A DNA stretch of 64,000 bases from Volutella citrinella (lineage: Eukaryota; Ascomycota; Sordariomycetes; Hypocreales; Nectriaceae), in contig JAWZSP010000006.1 in NCBI GenBank assembly GCA_034401135.1, positions 2,108,001-2,172,000 of the forward strand. The letters are read 5' to 3'. Positions 44,917 to 56,787 of the stretch are shown here, piece after piece. Below the pieces are notes generated by a model that was not told where the DNA came from, did not search any database, and saw nothing but the letters and a program-made list of their open reading frames with translations. Both the position numbers and the translations under genes were made by a program. Numbering within the stretch: position 1 is the stretch's first letter; each line of letters begins with the position of its first letter.

Positions 44917-47056
44917 CTAGAGCCTAATTATCTCTAGCATTGAAGCACATTCAACGATACTCAGCATAGAATGGAGGCCGGTAAAGCGCATCTGAATCAG
45001 CCCCCGTGTCTTGTGACAGACCCAACCGGCGTCTTGAGGGTGGCTGCCCAGGCCGTGATGCGAAAATTGAAGGGCGAACCGGCGCCGGTGTGGGGCATCG
45101 GCCAGCTTGTAGCACACGTGGGATGGCTCCCGATAGTGCCTGACAGCGTCAACCCCGATCCTGCACTGTCCGACCGCCTGCCGGGCCCCATTGTGGTACT
45201 CGATGAGGACCCCGCGACACATGTGGTTTTCGTCCTCGAACACCTGCGTCGAAGCAATGTTGGCCAGGGGCGCGGAAGAGAGGCAAGCAGTGTCTATTTG
45301 GCATCTGCACTCGGAGTGAGGAGTCGAAGCAGGGGATAAGAAACACTCAATGTGCTGAACGGGTGTTATTTGCTGCCTTCTGTATGTGCCATCCATTTGC
45401 ACATGTTGGTCGCCTCCCACTGGCCAGATGCGTCTGTGGGGTCCTCGTTCCATGACGAAGACAATTCTTGGCCAAGAGCCAGAAGCCACGATGCGGTCGT
45501 CGTCGTCGTCAGTCGCGCTCACGCGGCCACAGCCAACAATAATGTCGCCCGAGGTAGCCATCCGGATCTTTCCCATTAGCGAATACCCAGCTATTGTTCT
45601 GACGGTGACTACTTACTCGAAACCGCTGTCTAGTTCGCATGCACCTGCAAGTCCTTTCTCCGGTCGGAGAAGTCTGCCGGACAGATGTCCATCAGCCAAT
45701 GTACAACGATGGCGTTAGGATAGAATACTTGCCCTGGGCCCGTCCATTCCTTGCTCGCATTCGCACTTCTTCTTCCGACAGTCCATGACCTGTCGAGCGC
45801 CGAACGCAATCACTGGATCCGCTTGGGTGAGAGGCACATACACCCATGCGACCTGGTCCCGAGCAATCTGACTGCATCCAGAACCGACCAGGTGCTCCCA
45901 TGTTGTCAGGGCAGATTGGCTTTCGGTGGAATGGCAGTGCATTTGCAGGAGCCGGCCATAGGAGAAGAAGAAGGTGATGCCGGTGCAGCGCCCGGTGTCG
46001 AGAGTGTGAAATAACAAATCATCATATCTCGGCCCAGCTCTTTGGAAAAGGCTCATGGAGATGAGCGTCATCAAGCTCACGGCGTTTGGTGTCCTCCAGC
46101 ACATAAAAGAGGAAGGACGTCTTGCCAGGCGGGCAATGCCATTCTTGGAGCCAGTCAGCATTCATTCCGTCCTGTCGCTCGACGACAGGGGTAGTAGAGG
46201 CGGAGACAAACCTCGAATTCGACCTCAATGCGTTCAAAATTCCTAAACGACACAAGATAGAGCACTTTGTCTTCAGGTTCGGGATTCACATCCTCTGGGA
46301 CAGAGTCCTGGGGACGCATGGAAACAATCTCCGAAATGCCAAAGGCGTCCACAGTGAGGCGCAGCCTCCAGCTTCCCTGCCTCGACTGATCCCTCAATAT
46401 CGGGCCGCGCATGCCTCTCCTCCATTCTTGAATGTACTGGGCTGTGACTCGCGATCGATCGGTAAGAGGGGCTGCCATAATCGCGGAGGCCGTGGCGACT
46501 GCCCTGGCCAGGTGTTGGATCTGGCGCGGGGGGCTCCTTCCCTGAGGTTCGGCCACGGTCGGACTGATGTTCGTGTTCGAGTATCGCACGACATCTTCGG
46601 AAGAGACCATTTCCCAGATTCTCAGTTGAATTTCCCACGGGAGACGACACACCTGTTCGATGAGCTGACTGTGGCTTCGCAGGGAGGCCAACTCGGGCTC
46701 AGGGGCTGGATGTGAAATGCGGTATCCAGACCACGGCTTCATCCAAGTCGCTGTGAGGAACAATGGCCAAAGTCTTTCCGGGGCAAGTTGTTTGAACAGT
46801 CGGAAACATTCTAGATGGAGTCCAGCAGTTACTGTGCTCTGTATCTCACTTTGATGGGGGAGATTGCATGGGTTTCGAGGGAGGATGGATTCCTCCATCG
46901 CGGTCACTCTCCCGCGGGCTATGGACAAGGTCAGCAGAACTGGCATCCTCACGGGTCCGCCCGCAAGTTGTTCATACCTCCTCGCAACTGCAAAGTCTCG
47001 TCGCCAGTTTTGAATTGCTCGCCGCAGAGGCAGCATGCTCGGTGTGTGCAAAGCAT
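44917..47056 (-). CDS. Paralogous CxxC / DUF7600-like protein
   Basis: Supported exons on the minus strand are 47056-46978, 46918-46212, 46171-46081 and 46037-45729, then a terminal exon ending at 44917 whose start (near 45580) is tentative. The first exon encodes MLCTHRACCLCGEQFKTGD with a CxxC motif like the one in the neighbour. An F-box-like helix QVCRLPWEIQLRIWEM follows. The body has units such as GRCTGITFFFSYGRLLQMHC and GVLIEYHNGARQAVGQCRI; the latter aligns with GFMIEYYDRQPVVVGQWIK of the convergent gene. The pair are therefore distant paralogues in tail-to-tail orientation. Function is unknown beyond the F-box resemblance. Short introns (41-65 bases) with weak consensus make the middle exons less certain than the ends. 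Confidence 0.65.
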
Positions 47057-48385
47057 GTCCGTCTGTGTGTGCGCAGTCACGGAGATGAGCCGAATCAGGG
47101 TGTGCACACTGGCAGAGAATGGAGCGGAAGATATGGATATATTTATCCTATTTGCAAAGGCCTGCTTGTCGATTCGTCTCGGTGTAGCCAATATCAAGCA
47201 TTGCTGGGCAATGAAGAGAGCGTTTGCGAAGCCAGCAGGTTGACAGTCTGGTCGTTTGTCCAGCCCTGTCCGATTATTACGGCTCCCAAACGCCGTCCAC
47301 CACTCAGAGCAGAATTCTTCTCATCAAACAGCATGTACAACCCCCCTGCGATCAAAACAAAAGCCACCAGTTTTCGGGTCAAACGGTTCAAGCATTGCAG
47401 CTCGCCCGGGCCAGCTTGAAGCAACTTCCCGACAATGGTGTTTCATACCACGGTTTTGCGCCCTAACAACGAATCCAAAACTAATACAAACGAGCCCCAG
47501 TCTAGGCCATGCTCCTACTCTCCGATCGGGTTACTGGATCGATGTCATGTTGTGCACTCCCGCTTTCTGGAGCCGCCCAGGTCAGGGTGTCTGTGTTCGC
47601 TGTTTGGCCCACGCCTCTCCACCGCTAGAGCCCCACAGCACTTCAAATGTGAGACAAGTCAGCACCTGAGGCAGCCCCGCAGGCGCCCAGCTGCAGTACT
47701 CGGGGGGCATTTGGGCAGGAGCTAGGGCGGATTCAGGCTCGGTCACAGTGAGGGCAAAGCTGCCTGACGGGTCCCGGGTGCCTGTCAGGCGGGCTGACTT
47801 TCGTCCAGTTCGTCCACGCTCGTCCTTCCCTTCACGTCCCGTCCCGTCATCAAGACACCATGAGCTAAAGACGACTAGGCCCAACCCCGGCCGACCATGT
47901 GGGAAACGAGCGACTCACCATCGTCCTGGATTCTCTATTTTACGATTAATGATCCGCAAGCGCATTGACACTTAGCCAGGTGATGAAGCGTCCCCCCCGC
48001 TTCATGGGTCGCGCACCATCTCGAGCATCGACAGGGGTTGAAGTGATCGACTTGGTTGGTCGATAAGAGGCACAGCCCCCTGGGAGACACCTTGGCGACA
48101 CGGCAAACCACCCCGGACAACTCTTGGGTTACAGCGGATTGCCTGCGCTAGCCCCTCCCCCCAGTTGGCGATTCAGCCTTGTGCCCGGTCAGAGCTGCGT
48201 CACGCCGCCCGCATCGACGTCAGCCGCCTCTCCAGCCATCCATATCAACCATGGCTTGCTGCTGCTACTGCTGTATCACCCTCTGTTTGAGCAACTTGCA
48301 TCTGCCGTCTTGAGAGAATAATCAGAGGCCAAGACTGTTGGCCCAGCCCGTTTGCCTCCCCGATCCGAAGCGGAGACCACCAGCA
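47057..48385. other. Intergenic, no gene recognised
   Basis: About 1.3 kb was examined on both strands. It contains C-rich stretches near 47990 and 48150. No gene, RNA or repeat is supported. Confidence 0.55.
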
Positions 48386-48493
48386 ATGTCGTTTGACATG
48401 GAAGGCCTCCTTGTCGTCTTCCTCTACGCCCCCGTGGGCATCCGATGGATCCTCCACGTCCCCAGCGGGTTCGTGATGAGTGCGGGATACTAG
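48386..48493 (+). promoter_or_regulatory. Upstream ORF of 35 codons before the membrane-protein gene
   Basis: The ATG at 48386 opens MSFDMEGLLVVFLYAPVGIR and ends with TAG at 48491-48493. Only one base separates this stop from the main ATG at 48495. If transcribed, nearly all scanning ribosomes would meet it first, so reinitiation or leaky scanning would control the main gene. It may instead be the remains of a different N-terminal exon. Confidence 0.4.
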
Positions 48494-48494
48494 T

Positions 48495-49525
48495 ATGGCC
48501 TTGAGCAACCGGACCCGCCGGTGGCTTCCAGTGCTGATATTGAGTGCCTCCAGTTACGATCTTCTGCGGGATGCCAAGGGCATCTACGGCGTCATCCCCG
48601 GCGCCAGCGACTTGATAGACGGGCAGATGATGGTGGGAACAGCGGTATGCCAGCCGCACCACGCAACCCGCAACCCGCTAACACGTGTAGGGGACCGTTC
48701 TCATGTGGTGGAACTTTGGGAACATTGCTCTCGCAGGCTTTGCCGGCTATCTCGGTGGGCTACAAACGCTCATTGGACTCGTCGATCTCGGCATCACTCT
48801 CACCATCATCATCGGCCTCGCAATGCAGCAGGCGCTCCTGCCCGCCACCTACGGGGGGTGCAACGCCTCGGCCGGGGACTCGGCCTTCTTCATAGCCGCC
48901 AACAATACCATCGACTCGTTCAAAGCGCCACAGGCTGTCTGCCGAGAAATGGTCTGGAGCCGGGCCTTCTGCATTGCAGTTGTGTAGGTCTCGGTCAGCG
49001 TAGCACATCAGGCTCCCCAGCTAACCCTGCGGCAGATCCCTGTACTCCATTGTCACATTCGCAAACCTGCTTGTAGGCGTTTGCGGGATCGTCCAATTCC
49101 TCGGAGAATACGACCTGCGTCCCACCTGGCTCATCGAGAAGGCCTCGCCCTACGTGCAAGCGACAAAACGCAAGGCGGCCGAAAGCTGGAGCTTCGTTTC
49201 AGATAACTCCCACAAGGCCAAGGATGTTCTTGGCGCGGGTGTGCTTGTCGCCGTCTCACTACCGTCCAAGGGCGTCGCCGTCGTCCGTGAATGGAGGAGA
49301 CGGAGGGCGGTCGCCAACGAAGAGAGCATGGCGGAACTGGCTGTCAAGGATGAGGAGGAACTGGGCTTGATTCCCCGAGAAGTGGGTGGGGAGGGGTCCA
49401 AGTCGGTCGACGATGAGAGGGTTGGCCTAATGGCGTCCAAGGACGGGGACGACAACGACTCGGATACGTCCCGGAGATGGTCGGAGGACACTGTGACGGA
49501 CGGGCAAGCCGACACGCGCGCATGA
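48495..49525 (+). CDS. Conserved-looking fungal membrane protein, three hydrophobic segments
   Basis: Three exons, 48495-48644, 48691-48983 and 49036-49525, encode 310 residues with frame kept. The N-terminal part reads SSYDLLRDAKGIYGVIPGAS. Hydrophobic segments follow: VLMWWNFGNIALAGFAGYLG, GITLTIIIGLAMQQALLPA and VVSLYSIVTFANLLVGVCGI, the last spanning an intron. A loop with two cysteines and an N-glycosylation site (NNTI) lies between the second and third. The C-terminal 140 residues are charged and acidic, ending in a cytosolic-looking tail. I do not recognise the family. The start codon lies one base after a uORF stop. Confidence 0.75.
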
Positions 49526-50694
49526 GACATCGGGGCCCTTTCACCATGTAGTGGCGTCTGCGATTTAGCGTAATGAATATTGACGAACGCTGATAGTACC
49601 GTCCAGCTCGACCGTAATGCCGCGCCCAATGCACCCCAACCCAGCCCTCTCGCTGGGGGACTCAAACAACCCGTCAGCTGGGCTGGATTGCCCTTGATCG
49701 CCATTGGTTGCAAATGTGATTCATCGGCTGTCCTAATCGTTGGCTCGGCGCCACAGCCGCGGGATCTTGATTATGACCCCCCTCCCAGCCAGCCCAATAT
49801 ACAATCCGGCCCAATCACCACCAGCCTCGCCTGCGCAAACCTGCCCACTCCACTCAGGCCATTTCCGCTGCGGTGAAGAGCGAGAGAGTTCGGCTGGCCA
49901 ATCTGGGCTCTTGGTCATTTTTCAGCCATGAGCAGACGTGCGTCGTGCCACACCAATTCGATAGGCTCTGCGCACCCAGCCTGATGCAAGGACGGCAGAA
50001 TAGACACCGTCTGCATTAGCAAACTTGGCATTTCTCTTACTCGCAATCCAGACGAGTGGGCTTTTTGGTTGCAAACAGGGCGTGGAGGTAGAGTGGCCAA
50101 CGTTGTCCCCCCCAATTCGTGTGACCACAGGACACATCGTGCAGCAGCCCGCTCAAAGTATCTCCTGGTACCGGTACAAATAGCCTACTGAATATGCTGG
50201 CTCCGGGGCACCTGGCGCGCAGATCAGATGTGATTCGCTTCCTGGCATGGGTTGTGCAGACCGTGGGCGCCGCCCAAATGCCAACGCCAGACCGCAAGTG
50301 CTGATGTATCTGGGGGCTTGATAGCCTCAACTCTTCGGAACTGGGCACTGCTCGTGCTGCCATCGGAGACCGATGGGAGCCGGAGGCTGTCATGCTTTGG
50401 GGAGTCGGCATCCCGTCATTCAGCTGGAGGGCTCGCCGATCCAAGGGAGTTGTCGACCAGGCTGCCCATCGCGACTGAGATATATCCAGCGTTTACAAAT
50501 ATACAGCCCTTCACCATCTGCCAGCCAGAGCATACAGTCTTCATCAGCCGCCCAGCCTGCCCAAGTTTTGCAGAACGCTACGGCTTACAGCACACAATTA
50601 GCCAGCCCGCAAGCTACCACTGTCCCCGCCTCATCGTTCGTCAGTCCGGTGCGTAGGGTATCTGACCTGCTCTCCCGCATCCAAGCCTTCAGAC
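49526..50694. other. Intergenic, no gene recognised
   Basis: This is a 3' region and promoter stretch with CCAGCC-rich segments near 49780-49850. No supported gene. Confidence 0.55.
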
Positions 50695-52013
50695 ATGTCA
50701 TATGCTCCTGGCAATGTGATATGGGTGCCGCAGGGCATCGACTCCGAGCCAAGACTCGGCCCCGTGAACTGGCATGCACTGATGAACTACGCCAGCCTCT
50801 GCAGGTCAGTGCAAGAAAGGACAGCGATCACGCCGTGCCAGCTTTCGCAGGGTTACTGGAGAGGCGGCCGCAATCTTGTGCGTCTTGTCGAGTTCTATGA
50901 CGGCGTTACTTGGGTCGTCCGAGTGCAGATGCGCGGGCATTCGCCAGACTCGCACAATGTCATGTCGCGTGAGGTGGACACGATGAGACTCGTCCGTAGC
51001 CAAACCACTATCCCGGTCCCAAAGGTGTTTGCGTTCCAGCCCAGCGACGGAAACGTGGTCGGAGTGCCCTTTATCCTGATGGAGTACGTTCCGGGCGTCA
51101 CAGCCGACGCCTTCAAGTTGCACTACCGTGGCATCGTGCCACGTCTCAAGCCAAAGTACCACGCCTCCCTCTCCGATGCCCAGGTATGTGTCGAGTCTCG
51201 TACATCCGCTGCTGGCTGCGCAATCTGACAGTCCGGTCGTGTCAGGTCCAGATGTCGGCGATCCGCTTTCCCAAGATCGGGGCCGTCTACCAGAACCCGG
51301 ACGGGACCTACACAACGGGGCCCATCCCAGAGATCGGCGGCCCTTTTGACACGGCGGCCGAGTTCTTCATTGCTTGGGCCGATCACATGAAGTTCCCATA
51401 TAGCTTTGCTGAGATGCAGAAGAAGTGCCCGCCAAACTTGGCCTCCGACTTCTTCAGCAGCATCACCTCGTTCCCCGATAAGCTGAAGGCGATGGCGATG
51501 GCGAGCAGCTTCAGCTTTCTCGAGGGTCCGTTTCCTTTGTACCACACCAGTCTGCATTGCAGCAATGTCATTGTCGACTCGTCTTGCAAGGTGTTGTCCA
51601 TCATCGACTGGGAGGGCGCGTTTGCTGTGCCCTGGGAGATGGTCCAGGTCGCCCACGAGGTTGCCCTCAAGCCGGCCGCTCTGGAAGGGCCGCTCTACAT
51701 CCCGGATGTGTACGAACGGTTGCAGCAGATTGAATACATCAACGATGTGCGCGAGGTAGAGCGCATCAGGCGTCTGGACAAACGGTTGTCGTCGATCCTG
51801 CAGGACACGCCTGTGCAGTCGCTGGCCAGCGCTCTCTGGATGTATGGGGGTGGCACCGTCGGCTTCTATGGGGCTATTATTGACACGCTGGAGGAGAGGA
51901 ATGAGTACCTTAGTAGAGCATACCTTTCGATGCGTAACAACTCTGCGTCGGATGTGGTGGTGCCTGAGTTGGGGCCAGAGTACCGATGGCCGCGTCTGTG
52001 GGGAAGATGCTAG
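50695..52013 (+). CDS. APH-fold protein lacking the catalytic Asp (probable pseudokinase)
   Basis: Two exons, 50695-51183 and 51246-52013, encode 418 residues of an aminoglycoside-phosphotransferase-like protein. The N-lobe has EFYDGVTWVVRVQM and VPKVFAFQPSDG, the hinge VPFILMEYVPGVTADAF, and the linker GGPFDTAAEFFIAW. The catalytic loop reads LYHTSLHCSNVIVD: the Asp of H-x-D-x4-N is Ser while the Asn is kept. The metal-binding LSIIDWEGA is intact. Loss of the catalytic base predicts little or no phosphotransfer, so the protein may bind ligand without catalysis or be in early decay. The frame is complete, the splice sites are standard, and no nonsense codon is present, unlike two other APH loci here. 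Confidence 0.85.
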
Positions 52014-53188
52014 TGACGCACGTGGCCGGCGGGGAATCGGATGGGCCTGTATTAGTTCAGTCAGTGTAAAGATTGATACCAACTCAATGTTAGTTCGTTT
52101 GCGGCCTTGCCTGGTGTAACAGTTGACATTTCCAAGCCTTTGCTGGTGAAGACGTGTTGGTGTTTATGCAGTAGAGGCAGAGATTAACGGCCTGCGGAGG
52201 AGGGAACGTCGCTGAGGGGCAGCCCAATACCTGCCAGTAGTATGTAGAAATCATTCGAGTAACTGCAGTGCAGGCTACCTTACTGTAATGGACAAGGCCA
52301 GTGACAGCGCGGGTAGTGGATGCACGCCCAAGCCCACCGCGAGGCTGCACCACAACTGGGGCCCCATCGTGAGGGGCAAAGGACCGTATGGCCAACCATC
52401 TAGCATACAGTATTCTAAACATGCCCATAAATGTTTTCTCACGCTCCCTTTACCTTGCAGCCAGTCCCTGGTGCACGACGCAGGCCCCTAGTCACGCCGC
52501 CTGTGGTGGAAAAGGGGGGCACCAGCAGAACGGGGGGACATTTCTCGACGCAGCATCACGACAACACCATATGAGGATCCCTTAATAGCTTAAAAAGATG
52601 CATCACAAGCTCTTTATAGTATCTAGAAGCTCTCTTGATCATTGCATCTTCGGTTCGTGCCCTGTGGCGCAGTGTTTGCGCCCAGTTTGCCACCAACAGC
52701 TGGCCGACCGACACTCCCCGTGTTTGTACTTTGCCGCCAGTCGTCCGCCATCTACAAAACCACGTATCTAGATACCTAGAAAGCCTTCTTGAACCTTTTC
52801 AAACCTCTCATATCCATCAGAATGGAATGGCATGCGAGTTCCGGGGTTGTGGCCCCTGATATTGTCGATGTTTTGATTTATTATCCCCGGTGAGCATCTC
52901 TTACGCTACCATGACCCGCAGTATTGTTCCCCGGACCTTTTCAATGTTTTCGAAAGCACGTCTGCCTTAGAACGAGCTCACATTCACCTCAATGGCGCGG
53001 ACGTCTGCCCCAAGACTTCTCACCCACTCTCCCCGGTAGGATACAGATCCACACTCACCTTCGTCTCCTCCCGTTTTTCTTCCTTCTCTTCGCCAACTCA
53101 GTCATATTTTGGCTTCCTCGAGTCTATTCTCCATCATCTCCAACTTTTTCAAGCGTGGGATAGCTCGCTGCCTCCATCGCTGGTCAAG
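52014..53188. other. Intergenic, no gene recognised
   Basis: This is the downstream region of the APH gene and the promoter of the C2H2 gene. A T/C-rich leader precedes 53189. No additional gene is supported. Confidence 0.6.
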
Positions 53189-53907
53189 ATGTCCACTCCC
53201 TCGGGTCCCCCTCCCCCTGGCCAACACGTCTGCCTCAAGTGCAGAGTGGACTTCCCAACCGTCGAACAGCTCGAGGAACACGTCTTCACGTCGCCTCGTC
53301 ATAACTTTTGCATCTTCTGCAACCCTATCGCCGACTTCGGGACCGTCGCCGAACTGGAAGACCACCGGGCGAAGGAGCATGACTGGTGCCCTCACTGCCG
53401 TACCTACTTTGGAAACGCCGAGAAGCTGCGTGATCATGCCATCGAATTCCATGGTTTGTGCCAACTCTGCGGACAGACCCATGTGTCTGGTTACCAGTCT
53501 GCATACGTACGTTTCCATCCCATCCCTTTCCCCCCTCTGGATCTAACACAAGCCAGCAACAACACTGCCACCGTATCCCAGCCCTCCGGTGCTTTGGATG
53601 TCCTAAGACGTACAATAACTTTGCCGATATGATTCATCACCTTGAGATCGGCGCGGGCTGTCAAGCCCACGAGACGCCCCTCATGGTCACTGCCGCCGCG
53701 CTGGGCGACGCCGAACACCAGCCATACGTCAGCATCCCAGCCCCAGGAAGACTTGACTACAAGTGCCCTCGATGCAAAGAGGCTTGTCTTTCAATGGGAG
53801 ACGTCATCGAGCACGTTGAAATGGGAACTTGCGGCGAGACCTTGGAGGGCGAGAGTGCGCTGGGGGCCTTCCTGCAGCGTCTTCGCGACCTCATCCGCGG
53901 AGATTGA
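53189..53907 (+). CDS. C2H2-type zinc-finger protein
   Basis: Two exons, 53189-53506 and 53557-53907, give 222 residues. At least five zinc-finger-like units occur in series: CLKCRVDFPTVEQLEEH, CIFCNPIADFGTVAELEDH, CPHCRTYFGNAEKLRDHAI, CFGCPKTYNNFADMIHHLEI and CPRCKEACLSMGDVIEHVE. The last two end in Cys rather than His (C2HC). A proline-rich N-terminus (STPSGPPPPGQ) precedes them. The protein could bind nucleic acid or act as a protein adaptor. There is no acidic activation domain and no clear nuclear signal. Family members of this length are widespread and uncharacterised in ascomycetes. Confidence 0.85.
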
Positions 53908-54494
53908 GCATTCACCGTTTGCATCACGAAGGCGAGGTCTACCAGGCTACTACTAGCTTTGCTTTGATTACAGGTGTTTTGGTGGCTACTCATACCCAAG
54001 CCATTTTTGCGTTTCAAGGTCTGGTAGACCCGAGGTCAGGAGAACATGGCATCAAGTCACACAGTCAGGACAGTCAGGTCAAGATCCGAGACAGAATGGA
54101 TCTACATTAGGCATCAGTTCTGAATCTCACAGACAATGGAAAGCTTGCTTTCATATTTTCTTTCTGGCTCTCGTCGGTGATGTGTGATTCGTGTCCAGAG
54201 ATGAGACGGCCTGGTTGGGACCCTTCATTCGCGGGCCAACTAAGTCACCATTTAATCCTGCCTGCGAAATGCGAATCCCGCGCTCAGCTTTCACGGAGAA
54301 TTTTATCCATGCCAGTTCCAGTTACGCATTTTAGAATATGCTCTGAATCATCCAGCTGCCGCCAACTGTCGAGTGCTAGCTGTCGCGCCACAGAGCAATG
54401 GCCACTCCTAAAGCGGGTAATAAATGCCTAACTCCTCCTGCCTTTCAGACTCTCACCTCTCTCTCTCCAACTCCACCAACACCAGCCTCTCACA
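53908..54494. other. Intergenic, no gene recognised
   Basis: This is the promoter of the dynamin-type gene. A CT-rich leader with CTCTCACCTCTCTCTCTCC precedes 54495. No other feature was seen. Confidence 0.6.
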
Positions 54495-56787
54495 ATGGCG
54501 GCCCCTCCCTTGAATCTCGTTGATGAGTCCTTTTTAGAGAAGATTGACGCGCTCTTTGCCTGCAACGCGGGCAATTATGTCGACCTGCCTCAACTAGTCG
54601 TCGTCGGCCAACAGAGCTCTGGGAAGAGCTCCGTTCTCGTGGCTTTGACAGGACTCCCCTTTCCTCGAGACAGCGGATTATGCACAAGATTTGCGACGCA
54701 GATCATCTTCCGTCGGGGTAAGGCCACTTCCGTCCAGATCTCCATCATCCCCGACAAAGACTCGTCAGCCCAGCACCAGGCTCGAGTCAAGGACTGGGGC
54801 AAGCACCAGCCCGAATGCTTGGACTCAGCCTCCTTTAACCAGGCCTTGAGCGATGTAAGTCAGGTCCCTTGCTCACTCCCATCATCTTCTAACGTTTCAG
54901 GCGACGGCGTTCATGGGTGTCGGTTGTCGAGAAGGTGCGACAGCTGCGGCCTTCTCCAGGGATGTTCTTGTCGTCGAAGTCTCTGGTCCGACTCAGCAGC
55001 ACTTTAGCATCATAGACGTCCCTGGAACGTTCAAAATGGCCACGGCAGGTGTGACTGACAAGAATGACATTGAGCTAGTTGACAAGATGGTACACGACTA
55101 CATGAACAATCCTCGGACCGTAATGCTCGTCGTGGTGCAATGCAACGTGGATAATGTCAACCAAGACATTATCCAGAAGGCCAAGGACCTCGACCCGCAA
55201 GGCGAGAGAACCTTCGGCATTCTGACCAAGCCAGATCTAGTCGATCGTGGGGCTGAAGGCAACATCATCAATCTTATGGAGGGCAAGGACCAAGCCTTGA
55301 AGCTGAAATGGCACCTGCTCCGTAATCCCGGCCAAGCCGAGATGTTCGAGGCCAAGAAGTCGCGTGATGCTCTTGAGAACGATTTTTTTGAGCAAGTTCA
55401 TCCATGGAACAGCCTCGACAAAGAAACGGTCGGTGTAGGCTCGCTTCGCCTTCGCCTTCAGGATCTGTTGGCCGCCCACCTCCATCGGGAGTTTCCCAAG
55501 GTAAGCCGGCGCCCCAAGCCATTGTCCACAAATGATCCGTCATTCACAAATATCAGGTCAAGTCTGAGATCATCGCAAGACTCAAGAAGGTTACCGAGAC
55601 GCACAAGGCCCTGGGCCCAAAACGTCAGAGCCATTTTGAGCAAAGAGAATTCCTCGCCGATCTGGCCATCAGGTTCCAGGATCTCACCGCGCTAGCCATT
55701 CGAGCCGACTACGGCAGAGAGCGGCTCTTCCAGTTGCACAAAGAGTGCCGCCTGGCGACTTTGGCTGTCAAGCGAGGTCATCAATTTGCCAAAGACATGG
55801 AGAAGTTTGGCCACGAGTTCGCCTTCTCAACCAGGGGCGATGTCAAGGAAATCTTAGCCATGGACCTGGATGATCTGAAAAAGGTAGCCCTGAAGCCTAT
55901 CAAGACGAGACACTCTGGAAATCATCCAGACGTGGGTGACATGATGCCAGACACTGCGGTTGTTCGCCATCCTCAAGAAGATGGCATTCTTGGATGGCTG
56001 AAGTCTATCCACGAATCGTCCCGCGGTTTCGAGATAGGCACTTTTGACTCCAACATTCTCACCACCTTGCTAAGCCAGCAGGCCAGCAAATGGAGGGAAT
56101 TGGCACGCGGCTACGTCGCCGACATCATCAACACCGTCCACAAGATGATGTTGACGGTTCTGGGCTACATTGCTCCAGGACAAAAGCAGCTCAAGCATGG
56201 CTTGATGTCTCTTCTTATGGATGATCTCCGAAAGCGCTACGATCAAGCTCTCCAGCACACCGAGTTCCTTCTGTCCGCGGAGCTGGAAGGGACACCCGCG
56301 TCTTACAATGAGCACTTCAACGACACACTCGAACGAATGTATGCAAACTCGGCCATTCTCTTCATCTTCTTTTGTGTACCGTCCACTAACAGTCAACAGG
56401 CGTCAGGAACGTCTGAAGAACAAACTTTCCGATAGCTGCGTGCTCGACCCTAAACGTGGACGCACGATCCGTCTCGACCAGCTCGAATCCACCTCGTCGT
56501 TGAAGCAAGAGGACACAACCATCATGGAGATTCACGACATTCTCCACGCATACTACGAAGTAGCTCGCAAGCGATTTGTCGACAATGTTCGCATGCAGGT
56601 CGCGGACAGGTTTCTGGTCACCGGCCCAGACACCCCACTCAAGCTCTTTTGCGTCAAGCTCGTCACGCACATGAAGGAGGAACAGCTTCAAAAAATCGCA
56701 AGCGAGGAGCCGTCCACGAAGCGACGCAGAGTTGAGCTCCAAAAGGAGAGAGACCGCCTCGATCAAGGCAGGCGCATTCTCCAGTAA
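54495..56787 (+). CDS. Dynamin-family GTPase
   Basis: This is a large membrane-remodelling GTPase. Exons 54495-54854, 54901-55500, 55557-56338 and 56400-56787 give 709 residues. The G domain has G1 GQQSSGKSS, G2 around LCTRFATQI, G3 IDVPGTF and G4 LTKPDLVD. A middle/stalk domain follows (VKSEIIARLKKVTETHKALG, then long helices). A C-terminal GTPase effector domain is present (IMEIHDILHAYYEVARKRFV, then TPLKLFCVKLVT). There is no PH or proline-rich domain and no mitochondrial leader, so it resembles the Vps1/Dnm1/Mx-like group; fungi carry several Mx-like members and this fits one of those better than Vps1. The C-terminus ends in a basic segment with KRRR. The gene is intact. Confidence 0.93.

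Noticed and set aside
51123..52082. 319-codon open frame on the minus strand opposite the APH pseudokinase
   Set aside because: It is antisense to a spliced, family-matching gene and its translation shows no family features; GC-rich codon use opens the reverse frame.
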